From assembly GCF_039830135.1 (NCBI RefSeq), contig NZ_CP156081.1, positions 1,908,001 through 1,972,000 on the forward strand: a stretch of 64,000 nucleotides of DNA, given 5' to 3'. The stretch's first letter is position 1. Every line of letters begins with the position of its first letter. Source of the DNA: Defluviimonas sp. SAOS-178_SWC (lineage in GTDB: Bacteria > Pseudomonadota > Alphaproteobacteria > Rhodobacterales > Rhodobacteraceae). Of the stretch, positions 1 to 8,662 are shown one piece after another. Under the pieces are notes generated by a model that was not told the DNA's origin, ran no database searches, and worked only from the letters and a program-made list of their open reading frames with translations. The position numbers were made by a program, and so were the translations under genes.

Positions 1-1
1 C

Positions 2-361
2 GGCTGGGTGGTCGACCGCGAATTCGGCCAGGCCAACAAGGACAAGATCGTCGCCTTCCTGAAGGAGATCGACAAGGCGAATGCCTCCTATCTGAGCGAT
101 CCGGCCGCCTGGACGGTCGACAGCGCCGAGGTCCAGACCCTTGCGGCCGCGACCGGCGCCGATCCCGCGCAGGTGCCCGGTATCCTCGAAGGCTTCACCT
201 TCCTGCCGATGGCCACGCAGGTCAGCGACACCTGGTTGGGCGGCGCGGCCGCGACGGTCAAGGGGACGGCCGAATTCCTGAAAGCGGCGGGCCGCATCGA
301 CACCGTCGGGGAGGACTATTCCGGTTTCGTCAACGCCGAGTTCGCCGAGGCGGCGAAGTAA
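2..361 (+). CDS. tauA: Taurine ABC transporter substrate-binding protein, C-terminal part
   Basis: Only the last 119 codons lie in the window; the frame is open to the left edge and ends in TAA. The fragment reads as the C-terminal lobe of a TauA/SsuA-type periplasmic binding protein, with a [12 protein letters not shown] stretch and a [16 protein letters not shown] stretch typical of taurine-binding proteins. It is followed by an ATPase and a permease in the usual tauABC order, which supports the call. It would bind taurine or another alkanesulfonate in the periplasm and deliver it to the permease. A hairpin separates it from tauB. Substrate is inferred from family and gene order, not shown. 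Confidence 0.85.
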   Translation, partial: GWVVDREFGQANKDKIVAFLKEIDKANASYLSDPAAWTVDSAEVQTLAAATGADPAQVPGILEGFTFLPMATQVSDTWLGGAAATVKGTAEFLKAAGRIDTVGEDYSGFVNAEFAEAAK

Positions 362-369
362 CCTTATCC

Positions 370-401
370 GGTCCCGGCCGGCATTATGGCGGGCCGGGAC
401 C
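370..401 (+). promoter_or_regulatory. Intergenic hairpin between tauA and tauB
   Basis: A perfect 10-bp inverted repeat (GGTCCCGGCC at 370-379, GGCCGGGACC at 392-401) with a 12-nt loop lies just after the tauA stop. No T-run follows, so it looks more like a processing or mRNA-stability element than a full terminator. It could keep binding-protein mRNA more abundant than permease mRNA. The same arrangement occurs in two other transporter operons here. Confidence 0.6.
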
Positions 402-422
402 GAACCGGAAGGGGGTCTGCCC

Positions 423-1211
423 ATGGGGCTGAAGATCAGCGACGCATCGGTCGTCTATCCCGCCGCCGATGGCCGCCCGCCGGTCGAAGCGCTAACGGGG
501 ATCGACCTCGATATCGAGAATGACGATTTCGTCGTCGCTCTCGGGGCGTCTGGCTGCGGGAAATCGACCCTCCTCAACCTCATCGCCGGGTTTCTGTCGC
601 CGACATCGGGAGAGATCCTGCTGGACGGCCGCCGGGTCGCCGGCCCCGGCGCCGACCGGTCGGTCGTGTTTCAGAAACACGCCCTCTTGCCCTGGCTCAA
701 CGTCATCGACAACGTCGCGTTCGGGCTGAAGATGCAAGGGGTGCCCGAGCGGGAGCGCCACGCGACAGCGGAGAAGTTCATCGCGCTTCTCGGCCTTGAC
801 GGGTTCCAGAAGTCGCCGGTCTACAAGCTCTCGGGCGGCATGCAGCAGCGGGTGGGGATCGCCCGCGCGCTGACCTGTGATCCGAAGGTCCTTCTGATGG
901 ACGAACCGCTGGGTGCGCTCGACGCGTTGACGCGGGAGAAGGCGCAGGAACTGATTCTCAGGATCTGGGACGAGACCCACAAATCCGTTTTTTTCATCAC
1001 CCACAGCGTCGAGGAGGCGCTGTTCATGGGCACGAAGCTGATCGTGATGTCGCCGCGACCGGGGCGCATCGCGCACCGCTTCGATCTGCAATTCTCGCGC
1101 CGTTTTCTGGCCGGTGCCTCCGCCCGCGAAGTCAAGGCGTCGCCCGAGTTCATCCAGCTGCGCGAGGAGGTTCTCGGGATCATCTTCGCCGATGAGGAGG
1201 CCGTGGCATGA
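423..1211 (+). CDS. tauB: Taurine ABC transporter ATP-binding protein
   Basis: A 262-aa ABC ATPase of the nitrate/sulfonate/taurine class. Walker [10 protein letters not shown] is at residues 41-49, the Q-loop in [11 protein letters not shown] at about 81-91, the signature LSGGMQQR at 136-143 and Walker B LLMDEP at 157-162, followed by the H-loop in ITHSVEEAL. The start is preceded by GGAAGGGGG-like purine sequence. The 3' end overlaps tauC by 4 bp (ATGA), which indicates translational coupling. It would energise uptake of taurine at the cytoplasmic face of the membrane. An alkanesulfonate (SsuB) role cannot be excluded from sequence alone. Confidence 0.92.
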   Translation: MGLKISDASVVYPAADGRPPVEALTGIDLDIENDDFVVALGASGCGKSTLLNLIAGFLSPTSGEILLDGRRVAGPGADRSVVFQKHALLPWLNVIDNVAFGLKMQGVPERERHATAEKFIALLGLDGFQKSPVYKLSGGMQQRVGIARALTCDPKVLLMDEPLGALDALTREKAQELILRIWDETHKSVFFITHSVEEALFMGTKLIVMSPRPGRIAHRFDLQFSRRFLAGASAREVKASPEFIQLREEVLGIIFADEEAVA

Positions 1212-2080
1212 GCGACCCGTCCAGAGAACCGGCAGAGGCGAAGTCCGGCGGTTTCTTGGCGTCGTTCGGCAAGAGCCGGCCGACGAAACCGGGAGAAATC
1301 TACGGTGTGCCGGGGCAGGGCGAGACGCTCTGGCTGTCGCTCGCCTCCATCGCCGTGCTGATCTTCGTCTGGTGGCTCGTGACCGCGATGGGCTGGGTGA
1401 AGCCCTTGTTCGTGCCCTCGCCGGGATCCATCGTCACGAAGTTCATCGACATCGCGCGGAACGGTTTCACCAACACCTCGTTCCTGGAACATGTCGCGAT
1501 CTCGACCGCGCGGGTGTTCGGCGCCTTCCTTCTGGCCTGCGCCGTCGGCATCCCGCTTGGCCTCGCGATGGGGATGAGTCCGGTCGTGCGCGGAATCTTC
1601 GATCCGCCAATCGAGTTCTACCGGCCGATCCCGCCCCTGGCCTACCTGCCGCTGATGATCATCTGGTTCGGTATCGGAGAGACGTCGAAGGTCCTCCTGA
1701 TCTTCCTCTCGGTCTTCGCACCGGTCGCCTTGGGCGCGCGCTCCGGCGTGAAGTCGGCGGCCATCGAGCAGATCCACGCCGCCTATTCCTTCGGCGCGTC
1801 GCGCTGGCAGGTGATGCGGCACGTGATCCTGCCCTCGGCCTTGCCCGAGATCCTGACCGCGATGCGGATCGGCATCGGCTTCGGCTGGACGACGCTCGTC
1901 GCGGCCGAGATGGTCGCGGCGACGAAGGGGATCGGCTACATGGTGCTTTCCGCCTCTCAGTTCCTGCAGACGTCGACGGTGATCATGGGGATCGTGGTGA
2001 TCGCCGCCATCGCCTATGCCTTTGACCTTCTGATGCGGTTCGTGGAGCGCAAGGCCGTGCCCTGGAAAGGGCGGATGTAA
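1208..2080 (+). CDS. tauC: Taurine ABC transporter permease
   Basis: A 290-aa BPD-transp-1 type permease. A hydrophilic N-terminus of about 45 residues is followed by hydrophobic helices from about residue 50. The EAA loop ([28 protein letters not shown], about residues 189-216) carries the G-9-P spacing expected for ABC permeases. It overlaps tauB by 4 bp and closes the operon; a weak inverted repeat follows downstream. The protein forms the membrane channel for the sulfonate. Confidence in the transporter class is high; the substrate is inferred from TauA-like and TauB-like neighbours. Confidence 0.9.
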   Translation: MSDPSREPAEAKSGGFLASFGKSRPTKPGEIYGVPGQGETLWLSLASIAVLIFVWWLVTAMGWVKPLFVPSPGSIVTKFIDIARNGFTNTSFLEHVAISTARVFGAFLLACAVGIPLGLAMGMSPVVRGIFDPPIEFYRPIPPLAYLPLMIIWFGIGETSKVLLIFLSVFAPVALGARSGVKSAAIEQIHAAYSFGASRWQVMRHVILPSALPEILTAMRIGIGFGWTTLVAAEMVAATKGIGYMVLSASQFLQTSTVIMGIVVIAAIAYAFDLLMRFVERKAVPWKGRM

Positions 2081-2129
2081 GCGGAATAGTCCGAAACGTC
2101 TTCTTGAAAATCTCCTCCCCTGTGCCGCC

Positions 2130-2189
2130 CGTCACAGCGTGACGGCGGGCCGGCGCGCCATCCTTTCCCTATCGAAGAGCGTTGCTCTT
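2130..2189 (+). terminator. Possible terminator region after tauC
   Basis: Two short dyads follow tauC: CGTCAC-AGC-GTGACG (2130-2144) and AAGAGC-GTT-GCTCTT (2175-2189). Neither has a clear U-tract, so intrinsic termination is only possible. The second hairpin lies just upstream of the next small gene and could instead act in its leader. Confidence 0.3.
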
Positions 2190-2212
2190 TCCGCAATCGA
2201 CAGGGTGAAGAG

Positions 2213-2398
2213 ATGGTCAAAATCATTATCCTCGCAAGCATCGCAGCCACAGCTGCCGCGCCCGTCCGGGCCGCCGAAAGCGTCACCAGACCGGCCTGCC
2301 TGACCGGTCAGAACGAGGTGCAGCGCGTCGATCCCGGCAAGACGCTGAAGCTGATCAAACGCATCAAGGACGCGGGCGGCCCCCGCTTCGCATCGTAA
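2213..2398 (+). CDS. Small secreted protein with RIKDAGG C-terminal motif
   Basis: A 61-aa product with a signal-peptide-like N-terminus (hydrophobic residues 3-20, possible AxA cleavage near residue 20) and a mature part of about 40 residues. A purine-rich GGGTGAAGAG precedes the ATG. The C-terminal motif DPGKTLKLIKRIKDAGG is nearly identical to the tail of the 102-aa secreted protein at 24288-24596, at the other end of the caspase/Tad cluster. One cysteine lies in the mature part. I do not recognise a named family. Its position just upstream of a caspase-like gene on the same strand suggests co-expression; function unknown. Confidence 0.6.
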   Translation: MVKIIILASIAATAAAPVRAAESVTRPACLTGQNEVQRVDPGKTLKLIKRIKDAGGPRFAS

Positions 2399-2483
2399 AC
2401 GACGTGCCGGGCGGCCAGTGGCATCCACATTATCCTCGCCCCGACGCCCCGATGTTCCTGAGCCAGCCCAAGGAGACGACAGG

Positions 2484-2564
2484 ATGACCTGCACCGACAT
2501 CGTGTCCGCCACGGCACCGAGTGCCACCGATTTCCGGCAATCCGGCGGGAGGGTGGCGCAATGA
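2484..2564 (+). CDS. Possible 26-aa leader peptide
   Basis: A 27-codon frame starts at ATG 2484, preceded by AAGGAG at 2470-2475, and stops at TGA 2562-2564, overlapping the ATG of the caspase gene at 2561 (ATGA). The peptide is MTCTDIVSATAPSATDF... with no similarity I recognise. Good ribosome-binding site and coupling geometry argue that it may be translated, perhaps to couple translation into the downstream gene. It is too short for codon statistics. Confidence 0.35.
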   Translation: MTCTDIVSATAPSATDFRQSGGRVAQ

Positions 2565-5014
2565 CGCGGATCGGTTCCGGCCTTCTCGCAGGTCTTCTTC
2601 TTTCCACGAGTCTTGCCGCCGGCACGGCAGCCGCCCAAAGCGGCCGCGAGATGGATCGGCTGCTCGGCGAAACCCCCGGCTACCAGGCGTTTCGCGGGTT
2701 TGACCCCTCGACCCGCGCCGCCAAGCGCTATGCCATCGTGATCGGCAATTCCGCGTACTCGGCGATCCCCGACCTGCCGAACGCCCATGCCGACGCCAAC
2801 GCGATGGCGGAGTTCTTCAAGGCGCAAGGCTACGAGGTGCATTCCCATCTCGACATTACCAAGCGCGGCTTCGAGGACACGCTGCGCCGCGTCCTCTTCG
2901 ACGTCGACAAGGAAACCGAGGTGGTCGTCTTCTTCGCAGGGCACGGCTTCCAGATCGGGTCGGAGAACTACCTCGTGCCGGTAGACGCCGATCTCGACAC
3001 GATCTACGATGTGCCGTTCGAGGCGGTGTCGCTCGGCTCGCTCGTCGGCATCGTCGGCGCACGGGCGCGGCTTCAGGTCGTGATCCTCGACAGCTGCCGC
3101 GACAATCCCTTCGCGGGCAAATCCGTTCTGACCCGGATCGGGAACGAATTGCGCGAGGCCCGCACCGGGTTTTCCTCGCAGGCGGCGCCCTTGAATTCGA
3201 TGCTGATCTTCTCGACCGCGCCCGGCTCGGTCGCGTTCGATGGCGAGGGGGCGAACAGCCCCTTCACCGCCGCGCTGATCGAAGAGGCCAGCGACGCGCC
3301 CGACGCACTCGTCAAGGAGGTTTTCGAGGGCGTGCGGCGCATGGTGTTCGCGCGGACCAACGGCCGACAGGTGCCGTGGGACAGTTCCACTCTCGTCGAG
3401 CCGGCGAGCTTCGGCCTTGGCAACGCGCTGACGAAACCGATCCTCGTCAGCAGCGCCGGCGCCGGGATCAATCGCGGCCTTGCCCGGATCGTGCCGCCGG
3501 AAGAGGCGCCGGAAGTGGTGCAGGTGGCCGAGGCCCGCGCCATCCTGGAGGCGGATTTCGTGCCCGAGGTAAAGATCGGTTTCGTCCTGCGCGACGGGTT
3601 AGACCTTACCCCGGCCGATCGGGTGACGATCGTCACGCAGCCGAAGACCGGGCGGCTCGTCCTGCCCGACGATACCGGCTTTCAACGTAACGTCGTGGGC
3701 GGAGTGCTGTCGAGTGCCGATGTCGACCGGCTGATCCTCGTCAACGATTCCGTGCAGGTGCCGGCCGCATCGCTGAAGAACGGGGTGATTGAGGACATGA
3801 TCACCGTGAGCGTCGGCGGCGAAGAGCAGCGGCTGCAGCTGAACCTGAAGCCGAACGCTTGTGATTTCGAGGCGGGCGATCACCTCGATCCGGACGGGAT
3901 GGGGCTCACGCGTTACGCGAACGAAATCAGGCCGGAACGGGCGCTCGAAGCCTGCCGCGCCGCCGTGGCGGCGGAGCCCGACAACGGGCGCTTCCACTAC
4001 CAGCTTGGCCGCGCGCTCATTTCGCTCCGCCAGACCGCCGAGGCCAAGGCGGAGTTCGAACGCGCGAAAGAGCTTGGGCACACCCGCGCCTGGCAGGCGC
4101 TCGGCAATGCGATCCTGAACGAAGCGAAAGAGACGGGTGGCGTGTCCAATCCCAAGGCCTCCGAGGAGGTGCTGCAGCTCTTCGCGCAAGGCGTCGACAA
4201 GGGCGACCCTTACGCCTTCTACTCGCTCGGCCGGCAGTTCATGCGATTCGGCGGAACCGACGCGATCGAGATCGAGGGCTACGACCTGATGATGCGCGCG
4301 CTCGAGGTCGGCCACACCTTCGCGATGAACGAGCTTGGCTACTTCTACCTGAACGAAAAGGGCGACTTCTACGATGCCGAGCGCGGCCTGCGCTATCTTC
4401 GCGAAAGTGCCAGCCGCGACGACATTTACGGTTTCAACAACATGGGTCTTGTCTATCTGAACGGCCTCGGCGGGGCCGAGGTGGACGACGCCGCCGCCTT
4501 CGAGATGTTCCGCAAGGCCGCCGAGGGCGGACACCCGAACGCGCCCTACAATCTCGGCCGCATGTATCGCGACGGTCGTGTCGCCGGCGGGCGGGACCTC
4601 AAGGCCGCTGTCGAGTGGTTCAGCGCGGGGCTGGAGCGCGGTGACGCCAATTCCGGCGGTAACGCGGCCTATCTGATCTCAAGCGAAGGTGTGCCGGGCT
4701 ACGACCTTTTCGATGCCGCGGCGCTGGCGGCGAAATCGGCCGCCCTCGTCCATCAGGACGCGGCGAAACCGGCGCGGGAGCTTCTCGCCTCCTACAACGA
4801 AACGGCAATCAACGGCGGGGCGCAGAAGCTGATCCGTGCCTTGGGCGGCGAGGTCGAGGTGGACGGCGCCTTCGGTGCGTCGAGCGCGGCCGCAATGGAG
4901 GCGGTTCTGGAGAAGAACGGCGCCGGCCCGGCCGAGACCGACCCGATCGACCGGATCCTGCAACTCGGGTCGCTTGTCTGGTCGACCTCTCCCTTCCGCG
5001 TGGATCTCTACTGA
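2561..5014 (+). CDS. Caspase-like (peptidase C14) protein with TPR/Sel1 repeats
   Basis: An 817-aa exported protein. A signal peptide covers residues 1 to about 26. A caspase/metacaspase fold follows at about 55-290, with the catalytic dyad visible as His128 in FFAGHGF and Cys179 in ILDSCRDNPF. A linker leads to TPR- and Sel1-like repeats at about 440-700 (for example FHYQLGRAL, YGFNNMGLVYLNGLGG, NAPYNLGRMYRDG). The C-terminus (about 750-800) has a VDGAFGASSAAAMEAVL stretch resembling a peptidoglycan-binding domain. The dyad is intact, so protease activity after basic residues is plausible by analogy with metacaspases. Sel1 repeats usually mediate protein contacts. It is divergent from and adjacent to the Tad/caspase block and probably acts in the periplasm. 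Confidence 0.85.
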   Translation: MTRIGSGLLAGLLLSTSLAAGTAAAQSGREMDRLLGETPGYQAFRGFDPSTRAAKRYAIVIGNSAYSAIPDLPNAHADANAMAEFFKAQGYEVHSHLDITKRGFEDTLRRVLFDVDKETEVVVFFAGHGFQIGSENYLVPVDADLDTIYDVPFEAVSLGSLVGIVGARARLQVVILDSCRDNPFAGKSVLTRIGNELREARTGFSSQAAPLNSMLIFSTAPGSVAFDGEGANSPFTAALIEEASDAPDALVKEVFEGVRRMVFARTNGRQVPWDSSTLVEPASFGLGNALTKPILVSSAGAGINRGLARIVPPEEAPEVVQVAEARAILEADFVPEVKIGFVLRDGLDLTPADRVTIVTQPKTGRLVLPDDTGFQRNVVGGVLSSADVDRLILVNDSVQVPAASLKNGVIEDMITVSVGGEEQRLQLNLKPNACDFEAGDHLDPDGMGLTRYANEIRPERALEACRAAVAAEPDNGRFHYQLGRALISLRQTAEAKAEFERAKELGHTRAWQALGNAILNEAKETGGVSNPKASEEVLQLFAQGVDKGDPYAFYSLGRQFMRFGGTDAIEIEGYDLMMRALEVGHTFAMNELGYFYLNEKGDFYDAERGLRYLRESASRDDIYGFNNMGLVYLNGLGGAEVDDAAAFEMFRKAAEGGHPNAPYNLGRMYRDGRVAGGRDLKAAVEWFSAGLERGDANSGGNAAYLISSEGVPGYDLFDAAALAAKSAALVHQDAAKPARELLASYNETAINGGAQKLIRALGGEVEVDGAFGASSAAAMEAVLEKNGAGPAETDPIDRILQLGSLVWSTSPFRVDLY

Positions 5015-5040
5015 CGTTTCCCTCCCCCGTCCCACCTGTG

Positions 5041-5072
5041 CCCGTATCCGCAAGGATGCGGGGATTTTTTTT
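5041..5072 (+). terminator. Strong intrinsic terminator after the caspase/Sel1 gene
   Basis: A 9-bp stem (CCCGTATCC at 5041-5049 with GGATGCGGG at 5054-5062, one G-U pair) is capped by a GCAA tetraloop and followed by eight T residues at 5065-5072. This is the clearest rho-independent terminator in the window. Confidence 0.9.
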
Positions 5073-5101
5073 GGTCCTGTGCGTCTTCTTTGAGCTCAGA
5101 C

Positions 5102-5494
5102 TTACAGATCGGGCACCGTCGGGCTCCATGCGCCCCGGAGGTGCGACGCCTCATGATCGCCTGGCCATGGTGGCATTGTAATGCAGATGAATTTTAGCGG
5201 CTCGGTCCCGATGTTTCTGTACTGGAACACCGTGCCGACCGGAATGTCGATGGATACGCCGGGAACAAGACAGGTGATCTTCTCTTCTGCACCGTTGCGC
5301 CGCCAAATCTCTCCATGACCTTCAAGAACATACCAAAACTCGGAGACGGTGCGATGAACGGTCGCTCGATTGATTTGCCCCGGCGGGACGGTGCTGTGAA
5401 TCATGTTGCCGGTCGTCCCGTCCATGATGAACCGAATATCGGCACCGGCTGGCGACTTCGCATCGGCAGTGAGTGGCAACATGGTCTCTTTCAT
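5102..5494 (-). CDS. Cupin-domain protein
   Basis: A 130-aa protein read from ATG 5494, chosen because GGGGGA lies about 6 nt upstream. It is a single cupin beta-barrel: motif 1 appears as HRTVSEFWYVLEGHGEIW (metal-ligand His and Glu retained) and motif 2 as IDIPVGTVFQYRNIG, where the usual His of PxGxxH is replaced by Gln. The active site may therefore be altered. Such stand-alone cupins can be isomerases, dioxygenases or sugar-binding proteins; I cannot assign a substrate. It is separated from both neighbours and lies tail-to-tail with the caspase/Sel1 gene. Confidence 0.75.
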   Translation of the reverse strand: MKETMLPLTADAKSPAGADIRFIMDGTTGNMIHSTVPPGQINRATVHRTVSEFWYVLEGHGEIWRRNGAEEKITCLVPGVSIDIPVGTVFQYRNIGTEPLKFICITMPPWPGDHEASHLRGAWSPTVPDL

Positions 5495-5612
5495 CGGTGA
5501 TCCCCCAGACAGTGGACACTTAGGGTTAAATGGGTGTCGGTCAACGCTCGCTACGTCCCGCAAAGCGGACGATCACAGGATCATCGACGGGTCGGACCTT
5601 CGCAATCCCCGG

Positions 5613-6281
5613 TCAGCCCCGTGCGGCAGCGATCTCGGCGTCGCTGAGGCTCGCCGCGATCATCCGCCGCTGCATGAGGAGCGAGATGCGGTAGGTGTCC
5701 TCCAGAAACCCGTTCGAGGCGATGAGGATGCGTTTCTGATCCGCCGACATGCGTTCGTCCGTGCGCCGGTCGAGGAGCTTTCCGTAGCGCAAGTCCTCGA
5801 TCAGCTTCTCGGTCGTCTTGGGCGACATGTCGTCGATCAGGAGATGCCCGTACTCGTAGATCGCGAAGATCGGAGCGTTGAAGGTGCGGATCGTGTCGAG
5901 GATCTTCGCCTGCCGCTCGGGCCGGATGATCGCCTTGCGGTATTCCTTTTCGCTCTTCGAAAAGTCGTCGCTCGCGATCTGCTCTTCGAGCTTGGCGTTA
6001 TGGGAGGCGATGAAGGCGGCGATATGGTCGGCGCTGGTGCAGTCGAGCGCCTTCAGGAAGAAGAGGAACTGGGTGAAGTGCAGAAGGTAGTCGTGGCCGT
6101 TGGCGCCCATGATCGTCGGAAACTCGCTTAGCGGCGCGGTTTCCTCCAGCTTCTTGCGCACCGTCTCGAAGAACCAGTTTTCGGAGCGAAGTGCGATTTC
6201 GACCGTGTCGAATGCAAGTTTGAGGCTCTCGCGCCCGTCGGGGCCCGCGCCCTGCGGGTCTGTCAGTCCGGCTTCCACCAT
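5613..6281 (-). CDS. Hypothetical protein at the 3' end of the caspase/Tad cluster
   Basis: A 222-aa soluble protein from ATG 6281, supported by GGAGG seven bases upstream. No signal peptide or membrane helix is visible. It is rich in charged helical segments (FETVRKKLEETAP, KSEKEYRKAI, RYGKLLDRRTDERM) and has a run of aromatic residues in HDYLLHFTQFLFFLKALD. I do not recognise a family. It is the last gene of the long minus-strand block, 135 nt downstream of the prepilin peptidase, so it may belong to that transcription unit as a cytoplasmic component. Confidence 0.6.
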   Translation of the reverse strand: MVEAGLTDPQGAGPDGRESLKLAFDTVEIALRSENWFFETVRKKLEETAPLSEFPTIMGANGHDYLLHFTQFLFFLKALDCTSADHIAAFIASHNAKLEEQIASDDFSKSEKEYRKAIIRPERQAKILDTIRTFNAPIFAIYEYGHLLIDDMSPKTTEKLIEDLRYGKLLDRRTDERMSADQKRILIASNGFLEDTYRISLLMQRRMIAASLSDAEIAAARG

Positions 6282-6416
6282 GTCCCGTCCTCCGGGCAGG
6301 ATCGTCAGTCGTGCCTGATGCCCTGTCAAGTAGCTGCCATAGGGAGTGTGATCGTTGGTGATGACATGAAGCGGTGGAGGTGGCTTTCCGGGCACGATCA
6401 TCCTGCTGTCGGTCCG

Positions 6417-7076
6417 TCAGAAGACCGGGCCGCCCAGCCAGACCAGAAGCTGCGCCGCGCCGAGTGCGGGGGCGAGCGGCATGGCGCGGTCGGCGCGGCG
6501 CGCGACCGGCACGCAGGTCGCCGGGCGAAGATCGATGAGTTCGCCAAGACCGAGCCGGATGAGCAGGAGAAGGCCGGTCAGGAAGAGAATGTCGGGCAGG
6601 ACCGCGGGCCCGAACCAGGCGACGGCACCGGCAAGGAGAAGGACATCGCCGGCGCCGAGCCAGGTCGCCTGCCGTCTCAGCGCCATATGTGCGGCGATTG
6701 CGATCCCGATGACCCCGAGCGCGGCAAGCGCGAAGACCAGGCCGGGCGCGCCGTTCATCTCGGCGTGAAGCAGACCGAGCGGGATCAGAGGTACCGTCAG
6801 GATGTCGGGGACCGTGCGGCTGACGGCGTCGATCACCGCAAGTCCGCTCAGCCCGAGGATCAGCACCATGCTCCAGAGCGCGAAGCCGAGCGGCACCGGG
6901 CCCGGCACCAGCAGCAGCGCGAGGATAGCCGGGGTCGCTGTCGCGCCGAGACAGGTGTTGGGCGGAACCCTGACCCCGTCGAACTGCGAGGCGAGCATCG
7001 CGCCGATCGTCGCGGAAAGGCTGGCGATGGCGACGAAGCACCAGATCGGCAGCTGAAGCGCGGCGAGGTCGGACAT
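6417..7076 (-). CDS. Prepilin peptidase, A24 family (CpaA/TadV-like)
   Basis: A 219-aa polytopic membrane protein with about six hydrophobic segments. The two aspartates expected for A24 aspartic peptidases are present: Asp83 in VIDAVSR and Asp144 in GAGDVLLLAG. It would cleave the leader of the Flp-like pilins and TadE-like pseudopilins encoded upstream, on the cytoplasmic side of the membrane. ATG 7076 (GGGGG five bases upstream) is preferred to GTG 7082; either start overlaps or abuts the caspase stop at 7079-7081. The N-terminal methylase domain of classical PilD is absent, as in TadV. Confidence 0.85.
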   Translation of the reverse strand: MSDLAALQLPIWCFVAIASLSATIGAMLASQFDGVRVPPNTCLGATATPAILALLLVPGPVPLGFALWSMVLILGLSGLAVIDAVSRTVPDILTVPLIPLGLLHAEMNGAPGLVFALAALGVIGIAIAAHMALRRQATWLGAGDVLLLAGAVAWFGPAVLPDILFLTGLLLLIRLGLGELIDLRPATCVPVARRADRAMPLAPALGAAQLLVWLGGPVF

Positions 7077-7078
7077 GA

Positions 7079-8653
7079 TCACCCCCGTGTCGTGTGAAAC
7101 GGAAAGACGGCGATGCGGGGCGCGACCCGCTGCGACCTGGCGAAGCGCCGGAACCCTTCCCAGAAGCCCGCGACATCGTGGGAGCCGTCGAGGAGTTGCA
7201 GCATCTCGCGCAGCTCGGGCGCGGGCCCGTCGGTTTCGACCGCGATCACGGTATCGGCACCGAACGGCGCCTGGACCCTGAGCGGCAGATCGAGGGAGGC
7301 ATCTCGGGTGATTTCGGCCGGATCGCCCAGATCGGTGCGCGGGTAGAGGAAGGCGATCTCGCCGTCCGAGGCGATGTTGAGAAGCGCCAGACCCGCACTT
7401 TCGCGGCCGGTGACACGCACGGAGACCACATCGTCACGGCGATAGGTCCGGTCGCCCCCAGCGAAGCTGACATCGAGATCGCTGCCCATAGCCGTCAGAG
7501 CCGTCGTCAGGCGCAGCGTGTCCACCGCCGACTGCACATCCTCGCGCATGGCTTGCGGCGGCGTCGTGCCAATCTCGCGCACGACATCGCCAACCATCGA
7601 CAGAAGCGATCCCACCCCGAGATCAAGCCGCAGGTCGGCGGGCGTACCGTTCGCGACCAGCGTGACCCCGCGCAGGGGGGCGAGGATCCGGTCGGCCTCG
7701 GGTCCACCGTTGTGCGAGAGCGTGACGGGGGGCAGCGCGTCGAAGCCGCGATCGGTGGGCCGTGTGCCCGAGGGCTCCGCCGGGGCGCCGGGCAGAGCGA
7801 TCACCACGCGGTCGCTTTCGCCCGCTGGTTCCACTTGCGGCCGCTGCGACCCTTGCGAGACGCTGCGGATCTTGCGGCGTACATAGGTCTCGATCTCGCC
7901 CTTGGTCAGAACCCGGTCGCCGTCGGCATCGGCCGCGCCGCGCAGGCTCGCGGCGAAGGCGTAGCTGAGGGCGCCGCGCGGCCTGCCGTCGATCAGGAAT
8001 TCCGGCGTCTTCTCGGAATCGTCGGCGGCGGCGATGAACAGGGCCGCCACGTCGCGTCCCTCCGCCGTTGATGTGCGGGGCGGGGGAGGCGGGAGTGGAT
8101 CGGCCTCGATCTTTCCGACCGAGACGTAGCGAAACCCGAGGGCGGGGGCGAGGTTGCGCGACAGGGTGCCGGAATGACAGGCATCCGCGACGAAGATCGT
8201 CTGTCCATCGCCGGCAAGGGCGATCAGCTCCGCGATCTCGTCGTCGCGGATGCGCTCGGCGGCGGCCGGGCCATAGGGCGCGAAGCCGGACAGAAGCAGC
8301 GTCTCGTCGCGGCCGTCCTTCTCGCTGCCGACGAAGTGCTCGGGCTCGTTCGAGCCGTGGCCGGCATAGCTGACGATCAGCTGGTCGTCCGGGCCGAGCC
8401 CGGTCGCGAGACGGCGCCATTCCGCCAGGATCGCCTCGCGGCTCGCCGCGTGGTCGAGAAGCGTCACAACCTCGGCATCGAGTTCCGTGAGCGCGTCGGC
8501 GATGTCGCTGGCATCGTTCACGGCCCCGTGGAGGTCGGGGACGAAGCTGTAGTCGTCGATCCCGATCACCAGCCCGTAAATCCGCCCGGCTTCCGCCGAA
8601 ACGGGCGCGAGCGCGAGGACCGCGATGAGAAAGCGTTGGAGGAGGCCGCGCAT
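7079..8653 (-). CDS. Caspase-like protease with EF-hand-like loop and DUF4384-like C-terminus
   Basis: A 524-aa exported protein; ATG 8653 is preferred over GTG 8656. A signal peptide spans residues 1 to about 22. The caspase domain starts at RIYGLVIGIDDY and has the dyad His99 (SYAGHGS) and Cys159 (VADACHSG), so it looks active. Residues 242-253 (DADGDRVLTKGE) match a 12-residue EF-hand calcium loop with acidic residues at positions 1, 3, 5 and 12. The C-terminal half resembles DUF4384 (VSVRVTGRESAGLALLNIASDGEIAFLYP). Downstream it touches the prepilin peptidase gene; upstream it is 9 bp from the OmpA gene. Probably periplasmic; calcium dependence and the target are inference. Confidence 0.85.
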   Translation of the reverse strand: MRGLLQRFLIAVLALAPVSAEAGRIYGLVIGIDDYSFVPDLHGAVNDASDIADALTELDAEVVTLLDHAASREAILAEWRRLATGLGPDDQLIVSYAGHGSNEPEHFVGSEKDGRDETLLLSGFAPYGPAAAERIRDDEIAELIALAGDGQTIFVADACHSGTLSRNLAPALGFRYVSVGKIEADPLPPPPPRTSTAEGRDVAALFIAAADDSEKTPEFLIDGRPRGALSYAFAASLRGAADADGDRVLTKGEIETYVRRKIRSVSQGSQRPQVEPAGESDRVVIALPGAPAEPSGTRPTDRGFDALPPVTLSHNGGPEADRILAPLRGVTLVANGTPADLRLDLGVGSLLSMVGDVVREIGTTPPQAMREDVQSAVDTLRLTTALTAMGSDLDVSFAGGDRTYRRDDVVSVRVTGRESAGLALLNIASDGEIAFLYPRTDLGDPAEITRDASLDLPLRVQAPFGADTVIAVETDGPAPELREMLQLLDGSHDVAGFWEGFRRFARSQRVAPRIAVFPFHTTRG

Positions 8654-8662
8654 CACCGATCC

